A DNA stretch of 64,000 bases, taken from contig NZ_JAIBES010000046.1 in assembly GCF_019459305.1 (NCBI RefSeq), positions 25,632-89,631 on the forward strand, in the 5' to 3' direction. The notes under the pieces are model-generated. The model was not told the DNA's origin. It saw only the letters and a program-made list of their open reading frames with translations, and made no database searches. The DNA comes from Sphingopyxis sp. Its GTDB lineage: Bacteria > Pseudomonadota > Alphaproteobacteria > Sphingomonadales > Sphingomonadaceae. Positions 47,349 to 57,256 of this stretch are shown here, piece by piece (position 1 is the first letter of the stretch; each line of letters opens with the position of its first letter). The position numbers and the translations under genes were made by a program.

Positions 47349-48356
47349 TCACTCATAACTTAAATGCGTCGCCTTCCCGCGAAAGATCCAGTGCGACAGG
47401 ATCGAGTATCCCAAGATCACCGGCAGCACGAACAGCGCCCCGATCAGGATAATGCTCAGCGCTTCGGGCGAGGCCGCCGCCTGCCAGATGTCAAGCCGGT
47501 CGGCGATGAGGTACGGGTAGAAGCTGTACGCAATTCCGACAAACCCCAGCGCAAACAGGATGCCCGCGGTCGCCAGCGGCACCCATGACAGTTCGTCCTT
47601 CGCCCGCAAGGGGCGACGCAGGAAGATTGCAAGACCGATAAAAAGGGTCGCGGCGGCGATCGGGATCGGTAGCAGCGCGATGATCTCGGGCAGGCGGAAC
47701 CAGCGATCGAATATGCGTTCCGACAAGAGCGGCGTCGCGATCGAGATGGTCGCCATCGCCAGCGCGGTCGCCCACAGGCTGACTTCGGCCCAGCGCACCG
47801 CGCGTTTCTGCAACTCGCCCTCGACCTTGTAGATCAGCCAGCAGGCGCCGACGAAGGCATAACCCGCGACCAGCCCCAAGGCGGCGAGCAGGCAGAACAG
47901 CACCGCCGCGAAGCTCTGGTCGAACCCCAGCACATAGGCGCCGAGCATATAGCCCTGGCAGAGCGCGGTGAGCAGCGACCCGGCGAAGAACGCATGGTCC
48001 CAGCGCGGCTTGTGCTCGGGCGGCGCCTTCGCGCGGAACTCGAACGACACCCCGCGCAGGATCAGCGCGACCAGCATCAGCACGACCGGCAAATACAGCT
48101 GGGTCAGGATCAGCCCGTGCGCGAGCGGAAAGGCGACGAGCAGCAGCCCGATGCCGAGCACCAGCCACGTCTCGTTCGCGTCCCAGAACGGCCCGATCGA
48201 CGCGACCATCAGGTCGCGATTCTCGTCCTTCTCCAGCCTCGTCAGCATGCCCACACCCAGGTCATAGCCGTCGAGAATAACATAGAGCAGGATCGACAGC
48301 CCCATCAGCCCGGCAAAGATGACCGGCAGCCACCAGGGATCGATGAACGGGGTCAT
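47349..48356 (-). CDS. cydB: Cytochrome bd-type (cyanide-insensitive) quinol oxidase subunit II
   Basis: The protein has 335 residues with about 8-9 membrane helices. GYDLGVGML and NETWLVLGIGLL are conserved in CydB/CioB. It forms the terminal oxidase with subunit I and has high oxygen affinity. The start overlaps the cydA stop (ATGA). The frame remains open upstream of 48356 inside cydA, but that part is not CydB. Confidence 0.93.
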   Translation of the reverse strand: MTPFIDPWWLPVIFAGLMGLSILLYVILDGYDLGVGMLTRLEKDENRDLMVASIGPFWDANETWLVLGIGLLLVAFPLAHGLILTQLYLPVVLMLVALILRGVSFEFRAKAPPEHKPRWDHAFFAGSLLTALCQGYMLGAYVLGFDQSFAAVLFCLLAALGLVAGYAFVGACWLIYKVEGELQKRAVRWAEVSLWATALAMATISIATPLLSERIFDRWFRLPEIIALLPIPIAAATLFIGLAIFLRRPLRAKDELSWVPLATAGILFALGFVGIAYSFYPYLIADRLDIWQAAASPEALSIILIGALFVLPVILGYSILSHWIFRGKATHLSYE

Positions 48357-49738
48357 GCCGGTTCCTCCTGCGGGGCGGCGGGGCCGGGGGCTATGGTGGG
48401 TACCGGGAACATCGGCTTGTCGTTCGCGGCCGCCTTGCCCAGCCGCGCGAGGCGATAGAGCACAGCAATATAGGCGGTGAGCAGGACCGAATAGACAATC
48501 AGATACAGCGTCAGCGAACTCGCGACCATCGCGCTGCCGACCGGTCCGACTGCATCGGCGGTCTTGAGCACGCCGGTCACCAGCCACGGCTGGCGCCCGA
48601 TTTCGGTGACATACCAGCCCGCGAGCGTCGCGATCCAGCCGCTGAAGGTCATCGCGACGAGTCCGTGCGCCAGCCAGCGGGGCATCGCATCGACCCCACG
48701 GCGACGGATCGTCCACGCCGCGAACCAGGACAGCGCGAGCATGGCGACCCCGATCCCGACCATGATCCGGAAGCCCCAGAACAGCGGCCCGACGGGCGGG
48801 TGGTCGCCTTCATAATCGTTGAGGCCGGGGACGACGCCCGCCGTCTCATGCTTCAGGATCAGGCTAGCGCCCGAAGGAATGGCCACTTCCAGATGATTGG
48901 TGCGCGCCGCTTCGTCGGGGATCGCGAACAGCACCAGCGGGACATGGCTGCGCGTTTCCCAGTTCGCCTCCATCGCCGCGACCTTTTGCGGCTGATGCTC
49001 GAGCGTGTTGAGCCCGTGCAGGTCCCCGACGAAAATCTGCACCGGGATCAGCAGCGCCGCGGCATAGACGGCGGCCTTCAACGTCCGCCGCACGCCTTCG
49101 CCGCCACCATCCTTCAGCCAGCGCCACGCCGACATCCCGGCGATCAGGAAAGCGACGGTCAGTGCCGAGGCGATCAGCATATGGATCAGCCGGTATGGCA
49201 TCGACGGGTTGAAAATAATCGCCCACCAGTCGGTCGCGTGTACGACGCCGTCGCGGATTTCATAACCGACCGGGGTCTGCATCCAGCTGTTCAGGACGAT
49301 GATCCAGAACGCCGACAAGGTCGTGCCGCCCGCGACCAGCAAAGTCGCCGTCGTGTGGACCCAGTTCGGCACCCGGCTGAACCCGAACAACATGATCCCC
49401 AGGAACACCGCCTCCAGGAAAAAGGCGGTGAGCACTTCATAAGCCAGAAGCGGTCCGGCGATATTGCCGACCTTTTCCATATAGCCCGGCCAATTGGTGC
49501 CGAACTGGAAACTCATCGTGATGCCCGACACGACCCCCATCGCAAAGCTCAGCGCAAACACTTTCACCCACAGGCGATACGCGTCCATCCACGCCCCGTC
49601 CTTGGTGCGATTATACGCGAGCTTGAAGCCGAGCAGCGCCCAGCCGAGTGCGATCGTGATCGTCGGGAACAGGATGTGGAAACTGATGTTCGCGGCAAAC
49701 TGGATGCGCGCAAGGATTAGCGGATCAAATGCGTCCAT
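48353..49738 (-). CDS. cydA: Cytochrome bd-type quinol oxidase subunit I (CIO type)
   Basis: The product has 461 residues. Haem-ligand regions are visible: SFHILFPTITIALGW with His21, YRLIHMLIAS, and METRSH-region NWETRSHVPLVLF. The quinol loop is the short form of cyanide-insensitive oxidases. It oxidises quinol and reduces O2 to water at the inner membrane, favouring low oxygen or respiratory poisons. It is co-transcribed with cydB, and its 5' end overlaps the GbsR-type regulator by 14 bases, so the regulator probably controls this operon. Confidence 0.93.
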   Translation of the reverse strand: MDAFDPLILARIQFAANISFHILFPTITIALGWALLGFKLAYNRTKDGAWMDAYRLWVKVFALSFAMGVVSGITMSFQFGTNWPGYMEKVGNIAGPLLAYEVLTAFFLEAVFLGIMLFGFSRVPNWVHTTATLLVAGGTTLSAFWIIVLNSWMQTPVGYEIRDGVVHATDWWAIIFNPSMPYRLIHMLIASALTVAFLIAGMSAWRWLKDGGGEGVRRTLKAAVYAAALLIPVQIFVGDLHGLNTLEHQPQKVAAMEANWETRSHVPLVLFAIPDEAARTNHLEVAIPSGASLILKHETAGVVPGLNDYEGDHPPVGPLFWGFRIMVGIGVAMLALSWFAAWTIRRRGVDAMPRWLAHGLVAMTFSGWIATLAGWYVTEIGRQPWLVTGVLKTADAVGPVGSAMVASSLTLYLIVYSVLLTAYIAVLYRLARLGKAAANDKPMFPVPTIAPGPAAPQEEPA

Positions 49739-50360
49739 TGTCGTTCTCCGTCGCGGCCGGGGTCTTGCCGCGGCCGAGCATGCGGTCCTTGAACTCGAGT
49801 GCTTTTACCACTCGCTCGCCGAGGCACAAAAGCTGGAGCAGCCGTTCGTTGTCGAGCCGCCGCATCTCGGCATACCAGTCGGTGAGCAGCTCGATCTGCT
49901 CGTGCATCGCGCCGATCCGTTCCTGTGCGAAGCGGTCCGACGCATCGGTCGCGGGTTCCATCAACAGGGTGCGCAGCGTCGTCAGCGTCGGGTCGATCTC
50001 GCGCTTCTTGCGCTCTTCGACCAAGGTACGAAAGATCGCCCACACATCGCGCGGCGTTTCATAATAATCGCGCCGGTCGCCCGGAACATGGCGCAACTGC
50101 ACAAGGTTCCAGCTCGCCAGCTCTTTCAGCCCCATCGAGACGCTGCCGCGCGAGAGGGAAAGTGCCTCGCTGATCTCCTCGGCGTGCCGCGGCGCGTCGG
50201 CCAGAAACAGCATCGCGTAAATCTGCCCGACCGTCCGGTTGATCCCCCAGCGGCTCCCCATCTCGCCGAAATGCAGGACAAATGCCTGCGCAAGCGGAGA
50301 GAGCCGGAACGGCGGGGATGGCAAATCCGCTGGAGAATCGGGGGTAGGAGACAAATTCAT
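49725..50360 (-). CDS. GbsR/MarR-type transcriptional regulator of cydAB
   Basis: The product has 211 residues. The winged helix-turn-helix spans GRTVGQIYAMLFLAD-type GQIYAMLFLADAPRHAEEIS and LSRGSVSMGLKELASW, the GbsR family hallmark, followed by an elongated C-terminal helix pair for dimerisation. The frame is open to 50456, but ATG 50360 gives the family length and leaves the 20-bp palindrome (50389-50408) in the promoter. The overlap with cydA means all three genes share a transcript. It probably represses its own operon. Confidence 0.85.
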   Translation of the reverse strand: MNLSPTPDSPADLPSPPFRLSPLAQAFVLHFGEMGSRWGINRTVGQIYAMLFLADAPRHAEEISEALSLSRGSVSMGLKELASWNLVQLRHVPGDRRDYYETPRDVWAIFRTLVEERKKREIDPTLTTLRTLLMEPATDASDRFAQERIGAMHEQIELLTDWYAEMRRLDNERLLQLLCLGERVVKALEFKDRMLGRGKTPAATENDNGRI

Positions 50361-50388
50361 GAGCGCGCCATACGCTCTAATTTCTGAA

Positions 50389-50408
50389 GTTTCAATAATT
50401 ATTGAAAC
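50389..50408. promoter_or_regulatory. Perfect 20-bp palindrome, candidate GbsR operator
   Basis: GTTTCAATAA followed directly by its reverse complement TTATTGAAAC. It lies 29 bases upstream of the regulator ATG, where it would overlap or follow the promoter. It is markedly AT-rich against the surrounding GC-rich DNA. Confidence 0.7.
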
Positions 50409-50546
50409 CTTTGTTGATGCCGATCGGCCCGGTGACAACTTTGCCAACTTCGGCAATCATGTTGCGCCGCAGCACCCATTCTGTTAGGGGCGCGGCGTTT
50501 CGCGGCGCTCCCGGCGCTGCCCCCTTCCATCAAGGCCCGTTCCCGC

Positions 50547-52379
50547 ATGTCTCTGCGCAATATTGCCATTATCGCCCACGTCGATCATGGAAAAACCACC
50601 CTCGTCGATCAGCTGTTCCGCCAGTCGGGTACCTTCCGCGACAACCAGCGCGTCGAAGAACGTGCCATGGATTCCAATGACCTGGAAAAGGAACGCGGGA
50701 TCACCATCCTGGCGAAATGTACCTCGGTCGAGTGGGGCGAAGGCGCCGACCTGACGCGGATCAACATCGTCGATACCCCGGGCCACGCCGATTTCGGCGG
50801 CGAGGTCGAGCGGATCCTGAGCATGGTCGACGGCGTCATCCTGCTCGTCGACGCCGCCGAAGGCCCGATGCCGCAAACCAAATTCGTCACCGGCAAGGCG
50901 CTCGCGCTGGGCCTCAAGCCGATCGTCGTCGTCAACAAGATCGACCGCAGCGACGCGCGCGCCGCTGAAGTGCTGGACGAAGTGTTCGAACTGTTCCTGA
51001 CGCTCGAAGCCAATGACGAACAGCTTGATTTCCCGATCCTTTATGCCTCGGGCCGCGGTGGTTACGCCTCGGAAGATCCCGAAGCGCGCGAAGGCACGCT
51101 GGAGCCGCTGTTCAAGACGATCGTATCGCACGTGCCGACCCCCGGCCTGCCCGAAGACGGTCCGTTCACCTTCCTCGCCACCCTGCTCGACCGCGACAAT
51201 TTCATCGGCCGCATCCTGACCGGGCGCGTCCAGTCGGGGACGATCAAGGTCAACCAGCCGATCCACGCGATCGACATGGACGGCAAGGTGATCGAAACCG
51301 GCCGCGCGTCGAAGCTGCTGGCGTTTCGCGGGCTCGAGCGCGTTCCCGTCGAGGAAGCGCGCGCGGGCGACATCGTTGCGATCGCGGGTCTGGCGCTGGC
51401 GACCGTCGCCAACACCATCGCCGACACCAGCGTGAGCGAGCCAATCGCCGCGCAGCCGATCGATCCGCCGACGCTGTCGATGCGCTTTGCCGTCAATGAT
51501 TCGCCGATGGCGGGCCGCGAGGGGAGCAAGGTCACCAGCCGCATGATCCGCGACCGCCTGTTCCGCGAAAGCGAAACCAATGTCGCGATCCGCGTCACGG
51601 AAAGTGCCGACAAGGACAGCTTTGAAGTCGCCGGCCGCGGCGAGCTTCAACTGGGCGTGCTCATCGAAACGATGCGCCGCGAAGGCTTCGAACTCGGCAT
51701 CAGCCGCCCGCGGGTGCTGTATGGCGAGGACGAGAATGGCAAGCGCACCGAACCCTATGAAACCGTCGTCATCGACGTCGACGACGAACATAGCGGCACG
51801 GTGGTCGAGAAGATGCAGGTCCGCAAAGCCGACCTGACCGACATGCGCCCGTCGGGCGGCGGGAAGACGCGCATTACCTTCAGCGGCCCGTCGCGCGGCC
51901 TGATCGGCTATCATGGCGAATTCCTCTCCGACACGCGCGGCACCGGGATCATGAACCGCCTGTTCGAAAAATATGGCCCGTACAAAGGCAATATCGCGGG
52001 GCGACAGAACGGCGTGCTGATCAGCAACGGCAATGGCGAAGCCGTCGCCTATGCGCTGGGCCCGCTCGAAGAGCGCGGCATCCTGTTCGTGTCGCCCGGC
52101 GAAGCGCTGTACGAGGGCATGATCATTGGTGAAAATGCTAAGCCCGACGACCTGGAAGTTAACCCGATGAAGTCGAAGCAGCTGACGAACTTCCGTTCGA
52201 CCGGCAAGGACGACGCGATCCGCCTGACCCCGCCGCGCCGCATGACGCTGGAACAGGCGATCGCCTATATCGACGACGACGAAATGGTCGAAGTGACCCC
52301 GAAAAACATCCGCATCCGCAAGGCGCTGCTCGATCCGCACGAGCGCAAGAAGGCGTCGCGCAAGAAGGAAGCGGCCTAA
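50547..52379 (+). CDS. typA: Ribosome-associated GTPase TypA/BipA
   Basis: The product has 610 residues, the standard length. Elongation-factor G motifs are G1 AHVDHGKTT, switch I with RGITI, G3 [10 protein letters not shown] and G4 NKIDR. Domain II and the BipA-specific C-terminus ([13 protein letters not shown]) follow. It acts in 50S subunit assembly and stress or low-temperature growth. It is monocistronic with an intrinsic terminator just after the stop and a divergent regulator gene upstream. Confidence 0.97.
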   Translation: MSLRNIAIIAHVDHGKTTLVDQLFRQSGTFRDNQRVEERAMDSNDLEKERGITILAKCTSVEWGEGADLTRINIVDTPGHADFGGEVERILSMVDGVILLVDAAEGPMPQTKFVTGKALALGLKPIVVVNKIDRSDARAAEVLDEVFELFLTLEANDEQLDFPILYASGRGGYASEDPEAREGTLEPLFKTIVSHVPTPGLPEDGPFTFLATLLDRDNFIGRILTGRVQSGTIKVNQPIHAIDMDGKVIETGRASKLLAFRGLERVPVEEARAGDIVAIAGLALATVANTIADTSVSEPIAAQPIDPPTLSMRFAVNDSPMAGREGSKVTSRMIRDRLFRESETNVAIRVTESADKDSFEVAGRGELQLGVLIETMRREGFELGISRPRVLYGEDENGKRTEPYETVVIDVDDEHSGTVVEKMQVRKADLTDMRPSGGGKTRITFSGPSRGLIGYHGEFLSDTRGTGIMNRLFEKYGPYKGNIAGRQNGVLISNGNGEAVAYALGPLEERGILFVSPGEALYEGMIIGENAKPDDLEVNPMKSKQLTNFRSTGKDDAIRLTPPRRMTLEQAIAYIDDDEMVEVTPKNIRIRKALLDPHERKKASRKKEAA

Positions 52380-52385
52380 AGTTCA

Positions 52386-52421
52386 GGGGGACGGTCAGCG
52401 GTGACCGTCCTCTTTTCTTTT
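52386..52421 (+). terminator. Rho-independent terminator of typA
   Basis: A perfect 9-bp stem GGACGGTCA / TGACCGTCC with a GCGG loop, followed by TCTTTTCTTTT. It begins about 10 bases after the typA stop. Confidence 0.88.
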
Positions 52422-52465
52422 CGAACAGCGTTCCCCCCGGCTGGGTTGCGCCGTAAAGGCGTCCC

Positions 52466-54079
52466 ATGCTTCGCCTGACCGAACTCACGCTGCCACTGCA
52501 CCATGCGCCGGAAGAGCTGCCCGCCGCGATCTGCAAGCGGCTGCGGATCACCCAGCGCGAGCTGGTGCGCCATGTCGTCGCGCGGCGCGCGCACGATGCG
52601 CGCGACAAGACCAATATCCAGCTCGTCTATTCGGTCGACGTCAATGTGAAGGACGAGGGCGCGGTGCTCGCGCGCTTTCGCAAGGACCGCAACGTCCAGC
52701 AGACCCCGAACACCAGCTATAAATTGATCACCCAGGCGCCGAAGGGCATCAAGCGGCCGGTCGTCGTCGGCGCGGGGCCGTGCGGGTTGTTCGTCGGGCT
52801 GATCCTCGCGCAGATGGGGTTCCGCCCGATCATCCTCGACCGCGGCAAGGTGGTGCGCGAGCGGACCAAGGATACGTGGGACTTGTGGCGGCGCGGGGTG
52901 CTCCACCCCGAATCGAACGTCCAGTTTGGTGAGGGCGGCGCGGGCACCTTTTCCGACGGCAAGCTCTACAGCCGGATCAAGGATCCCCGCCACCTCGACC
53001 GCAAGGTGCTGACCGAATTCGTCAAAGCGGGCGCCCCGTCCGAAATCCTGACCGAAGCGCACCCGCACATCGGCACCTTCCGGCTGGTGACGATGGTCGA
53101 AAGCCTGCGCGAAACGATCGAGGGGCTGGGCGGCGAATATCGCTGGCAGCACAAGGTCGACGGGATCGATATTGCCACCGACGGCGCGGGCGAACGCCGC
53201 GTCCAGGGGCTACACCTGACGGGTGGCGGCTATATCGAGGCCGACCGGGTCGTGCTGGCAGTGGGCCACAGCGCGCGCGACACCTTCGCGATGCTCCATG
53301 CCGCGGGGGTCCATGTCGAGGCGAAGCCCTTTTCGATCGGCGTTCGCATCGAACATCCGCAATCATGGATCGACACCTCGCGCTTTGGCGCCGATGCGGG
53401 CAACCCGATCCTCGGCGCCGCCGAATATCATATCTCGCACCACTGCAAGAACGGGCGGACGGTTTACAGTTTTTGCATGTGCCCCGGCGGCACCGTCGTC
53501 GCCGCGACTTCCGAAGAAGGTCGCGTCGCGACCAACGGCATGAGCCAATATTCGCGCAACGAACGCAACGCCAATTCGGGCTTCGTGGTCGCGATCGACC
53601 CCGAACGCGACTATCCCGGCGACCCGCTCGCGGGCCTCGCGTTTCAGCGGCACTGGGAATCGCTCGCCTATGTCGCGGGCGGATCGAACTATCGCGCTCC
53701 CGCGCAGCGCGTCGGCGATTTTCTGGCGGGGCGTCCATCGACCGCGCTGGGCAGCGTCACCCCGTCGTACCGCCCCGGCGTGACCCCGACCGACCTCGCG
53801 GCCTGTCTGCCCGATTTCGCGGTCGAGGCGATGCGTGAGGCGATCCCCTTGTTCGGACGCCAAATCAAGGGATATGACCATCCCGACGTCGTGATGACGG
53901 GGGTCGAGACGCGCACCTCGTCCCCCGTGCGCTTCACCCGCGGCGAGGATTTTCAGAGCCTGAACACCGCCGGCCTGTTCCCAGCGGGCGAGGGCGCGGG
54001 TTACGCCGGGGGCATTTTGTCGGCGGCGGTCGACGGGATCAAGGTCGCCGAGGCGGTGGCGCGGAGCCTGATGCCGTGA
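52466..54079 (+). CDS. NAD(FAD)-dependent dehydrogenase, COG2509 family
   Basis: The product has 537 residues. An N-terminal domain of about 85 residues carries ICKRLRITQRELVRHVVARR, typical of the family. A Rossmann FAD motif VVVGAGPCGLFVGLILA follows, then NVQFGEGGAGTFSDGKL, and a C-terminal FAD-contact region LFPAGEGAGYAGGILSAAVDG. It is a soluble flavoprotein of unknown substrate, widely conserved. It has its own promoter region behind the typA terminator and no obvious functional partner. Confidence 0.85.
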   Translation: MLRLTELTLPLHHAPEELPAAICKRLRITQRELVRHVVARRAHDARDKTNIQLVYSVDVNVKDEGAVLARFRKDRNVQQTPNTSYKLITQAPKGIKRPVVVGAGPCGLFVGLILAQMGFRPIILDRGKVVRERTKDTWDLWRRGVLHPESNVQFGEGGAGTFSDGKLYSRIKDPRHLDRKVLTEFVKAGAPSEILTEAHPHIGTFRLVTMVESLRETIEGLGGEYRWQHKVDGIDIATDGAGERRVQGLHLTGGGYIEADRVVLAVGHSARDTFAMLHAAGVHVEAKPFSIGVRIEHPQSWIDTSRFGADAGNPILGAAEYHISHHCKNGRTVYSFCMCPGGTVVAATSEEGRVATNGMSQYSRNERNANSGFVVAIDPERDYPGDPLAGLAFQRHWESLAYVAGGSNYRAPAQRVGDFLAGRPSTALGSVTPSYRPGVTPTDLAACLPDFAVEAMREAIPLFGRQIKGYDHPDVVMTGVETRTSSPVRFTRGEDFQSLNTAGLFPAGEGAGYAGGILSAAVDGIKVAEAVARSLMP

Positions 54080-54262
54080 CGGTGATCCGACCGCTTTTAC
54101 CCGTCGTTTCGGCGTGGCGCCGTCGCGTTATCGCGCCAATATGGCTTAGTCCGCCATCACGGCGAGCAGTCGAGACCGATCAAGGCTAATGGGCGTTTAC
54201 CGTCTTTTCACGCCCGGTGCCTATGGCAGCGATGAAGGGACCGAATTTTAGAGAGGCGACCC

Positions 54263-54691
54263 ATGCCTATTGGTCCCGAGATGCGGCGGCTGCGCGCCGA
54301 ACACGCCGCGCTCACCACGCTGTCGCAGCTTTTGCTGGAGCTTATCCACACCCCCGAACGGCGGAGTCCGACCGAGCTCGAATCGGTGCTCGGAATGCTG
54401 CGCGATACGCTGCTGCGCCATTTGAAGTGCGAGGACTGGATCCTCTATCCGCGATTGAAGGCGAGCGGCAATGCCGAGGTTGTCGTGATGGCAGGCGAAT
54501 TTGTGCGCGAGATGGGGCATATCGCGCAGGATTTTGCAGCTTACGACGCGAAATGGACCGCCGAACGGATCGCCGACGACTGGTCGGGCTTCTGTAGCGA
54601 GACCGAGGTCCTGCTCGACGTATTGGGGATGCGGATCGAGCGCGAAAATTGCGATCTGTATCCCGTCGCGGAGCAGCTCGACCTGGCGTGA
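54263..54691 (+). CDS. Hemerythrin HHE-domain protein
   Basis: The product has 142 residues in a four-helix bundle. Candidate diiron ligands are His14 (RAEHAAL), the pair in LLRHLKCEDWILYPRL (His, Glu), GHIAQDF (His) and RIERENCDLYP (Glu). Such proteins bind iron and act in O2, NO or iron handling. GAGAGG precedes the ATG. Its stop is followed immediately by decayed TonB receptor sequence, so the original downstream neighbour has been lost. Confidence 0.8.
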   Translation: MPIGPEMRRLRAEHAALTTLSQLLLELIHTPERRSPTELESVLGMLRDTLLRHLKCEDWILYPRLKASGNAEVVVMAGEFVREMGHIAQDFAAYDAKWTAERIADDWSGFCSETEVLLDVLGMRIERENCDLYPVAEQLDLA

Positions 54692-55953
54692 CGTTCTGGA
54701 CTCTGAACGCGATGGGATATTACCATGGCAACGAGGGGCGCGGCATGTGGTTCACCCCCTATGTCGCAACCCCGGGCGGCGCACCGATGGCGCTGCGCAC
54801 GACCGAATATGAAATCGAGCGGTACGGCATCGTCGCCAGCAGCTTGTTCACGCTGGGCGCGAACCGCGTCGAAGTCGGCATCTGGTACGAAGACAATGAT
54901 TTCAATCAGGCGCGCCGCTTTTACGGTCTAGGCAACACCGCCGGCGCACCCGATCGCAGCAGCCTGAAATTCCCCACCGATCTGCTGCTCACCCAATGGG
55001 AATTCGATTTCAACACCCAGACGCTGCAATCTCACGTGCAGGACACGCTCGATCTGGGGCAGGTCTAGATCAACGCGGGGTGGAAGGGGCTTCGCGTCAC
55101 CAACCTCGCGACGCCGATCGTGCGCGGCAGTCTGGCGGCGGGGCGGACCGAGGCGAAGGACTGGTTTTTGCCGCAGGCGGGACTCCTCTTTCGTCGGAGT
55201 GACGATAATGAGGCGTTCGCGAGCTACACTCAGAATATGCGCGCGTTCGAAAGTTCGGCGACCGGCGGGCCGTTCGCGACGACGCAGGCGGGTTTCGACG
55301 CGCTCTACCTGAAACCCGAAACCTCGACTACCTATGAACTCGGCTTCCGCACCAAATCGCCGCGCTTTCAGGGGGTGATCGCGGGCGATTATGTCGACTT
55401 CAAGGATCGCATCATCGCCTTTGCCAATGGCTCGGGCATCCAGAGCAATCCGGCGATCCTGCAGAATGTCGGCGACGTGCGCTCGTGGGGCGTCGAGGCG
55501 GCGGGGACGTTCCGTGTTACCCCCCACCTGTCGCTGTTTGCCTCCTACGCGTACAACGAATCCGAATATCAGGACGATGTCGTCAACGCTGCGGGCACGA
55601 TCATCGCGGCGACCGCGGGCAAGACCGTGGTCAATTCGCCGCGCCATCTGGCCAAGGGTGAGATCACCTGGGACACCGGCAGCTTCTCTGCGCGCATCGG
55701 CGCCAACTACACCTCGAAACGCTATTATTCGTTCGAGAATGACGCCGAGGTCGGCGGCTTTGTCATTGTCGACGCGAGCATCGGTTACCGGTTCAACGAG
55801 CGGATCTCGGTGCAGGCCAATGCGACCAATTTGTTCGACAGGGACTATGTATCCACGATCGGCACCAACGGCTTTGCCAACCGCGGCGACAGCCAGACCT
55901 TGCTCGCGGGGGCGCCGCAGCAGTTCTTTGTGACGGTGAAAGCCGGGTTCTAA
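54692..55953 (+). pseudogene. Decayed TonB-dependent receptor (barrel only)
   Basis: One frame encodes the receptor barrel. It contains LNAMGYYHGNEGRGMWF, VATPGGAP, RTTEYEIERYG and NDFNQARRFYG, then continues after an in-frame TAG (55066-55068) with NAGWKG, LYLKPETSTTYELGFR, VNSPRHLAKGEI and ATNLFDRDYVSTIG, ending in KAGF. The signal peptide, TonB box and plug are absent, and about half of a normal receptor is missing. It begins within a base or two of the hemerythrin stop. The premature stop and missing 5' half make it non-functional. Confidence 0.8.
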
Positions 55954-56037
55954 AACCCCTAAGTCCAATCGCCTTTCCGTTGACGATAGTGGCGCGGTCC
56001 CGCTAGGGCCGCGCCATCGTTTTATGGGAATATAGTT

Positions 56038-56325
56038 ATGACCGATACCCCCCCCGACCATATGTCGACCAACCCGCGCTCGCCTCATTTCGATATGGAG
56101 GTGCTGCAGCGCGGCATCGGCATCCGCTTCAAGGGCAAGGAACGCACCGACGTCGAGGAATATTCGATTTCCGAAGGCTGGATCCGCGTCGCGGCGGGCA
56201 AGTCAAAGGACCGCTTTGGTCAGCCGATGACGATCAAGCTGTCGGGCGAGGTCGAAGCGTGGTTCGAGGATACGGCCGCGGCCGGCGAGGGTGAAGCGCC
56301 CAAGGATGCGGGCGACGAAGCCTAG
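56038..56325 (+). CDS. DUF3297 family protein
   Basis: The product has 95 residues. The core HMSTNPRSPHFDMEVLQRG and GIRFKGKERTDVEEYSISEG is the DUF3297 signature, a small protein conserved in alpha- and gammaproteobacteria. The function is unknown; older databases wrongly label it glutathione peroxidase. It is monocistronic, with an inverted repeat downstream. Confidence 0.85.
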   Translation: MTDTPPDHMSTNPRSPHFDMEVLQRGIGIRFKGKERTDVEEYSISEGWIRVAAGKSKDRFGQPMTIKLSGEVEAWFEDTAAAGEGEAPKDAGDEA

Positions 56326-56345
56326 AAAGTTGCGCGCTAAATTTC

Positions 56346-56434
56346 CCGTTTGTGCTGAGCGTGTCGAAGCACCGTCCTTCTTTCGTCGACGCTGGAAAGA
56401 AAGAACGGCCCTTCGACAAGCTCAGGGCGAACGG
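56346..56434. repeat. Inverted repeat element between convergent genes
   Basis: The left arm starts CCGTTTGTGCTGAGCGTGTC (56346). The right arm (56395-56434), in reverse complement, starts CCGTTCGCCCTGAGCTTGTC. Both end in a CTTTC tract. It is a typical sphingomonad dispersed repeat, and its stem-loop probably terminates the convergent DUF3297 and CHAP genes. Confidence 0.75.
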
Positions 56435-56516
56435 ATTTAGGTGGGGGCAGTCGCTACGCGGCTTCGCGCCGACGGCACCAATTCCTTACGAATCTAACGG
56501 GTTTTGAATTGTCGGT

Positions 56517-57092
56517 TTACTGGCCGAGCGACGCGGCCACGACTTCGAGGCCGTTGCCGGGCTTCCAGTCGTTCTGCGCCCACACCGGCGCCTTGAAGCT
56601 CGGCGCCTTGTTCGGGGTGCCGCCGGCATAGATGAAACCCTGGACCGGGTTTGCGCGCAGGCCGAGGTCGCCGATCGGGGCGTACCACACGCGGACCATG
56701 CTCCAGTCGCCGGCATCGCTGACGTCGACGACGCGGACATTGCGCTCGATCTGGCCGCGGCGGCCGTTGATGGGCGACCAGTTGGCGTGGTCGATGCGGA
56801 TTTCGCGGTCGCTGACGATTTTCTTGACCACTGCGACATGGCCCATCGGCATGCCGCGGGTACCGGCAAACGCCATCACCGCACCCTCGCGCGGTTCGCC
56901 GCCGCGGGCATAGTCGCTGGCGGATTGCGCCCACCAGGTCTTGGCATTGCCGCGAATGTCGACGCCCGATTCGGCGCGGGCAAAGGGCACGCATTGGAGA
57001 TAGCCCTGCGCTACGGCGGGGGCGCTGACGAGCAGACCGGTGAGCGTCAGTACGGACGCGATGGCGGCAGCCAGAAAGCGACGATAGAGCAT
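56517..57092 (-). CDS. CHAP-domain amidase/peptidase, secreted
   Basis: The product has 191 residues with a signal peptide (cleavage after APAVAQ). The CHAP catalytic set is visible: Cys in LQCVPFARAESG, His in MGHVAVVKK and Asn in DHANWSP. Such enzymes cut peptidoglycan cross-bridges and here probably help cell-wall remodelling or separation. ATG 57092 follows a GGGGGTCG site; the frame is open to 57161, but the extra part lacks signal character. Confidence 0.85.
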   Translation of the reverse strand: MLYRRFLAAAIASVLTLTGLLVSAPAVAQGYLQCVPFARAESGVDIRGNAKTWWAQSASDYARGGEPREGAVMAFAGTRGMPMGHVAVVKKIVSDREIRIDHANWSPINGRRGQIERNVRVVDVSDAGDWSMVRVWYAPIGDLGLRANPVQGFIYAGGTPNKAPSFKAPVWAQNDWKPGNGLEVVAASLGQ

Positions 57093-57256
57093 GAAATGCG
57101 ACCCCCAATGCTTGTGTTCAAGCGTTGCAGCGTCATTGCCATGGATTGTCCGCGCCACCACCCACCGCGCGACGAGTCGCGCCTACGCCGCGGTGAGCGG
57201 CGGAACCTTTTGTTAAGCCTGTCAATTCGTCGTGTGATTGGCTCGACTGGTCGCCG

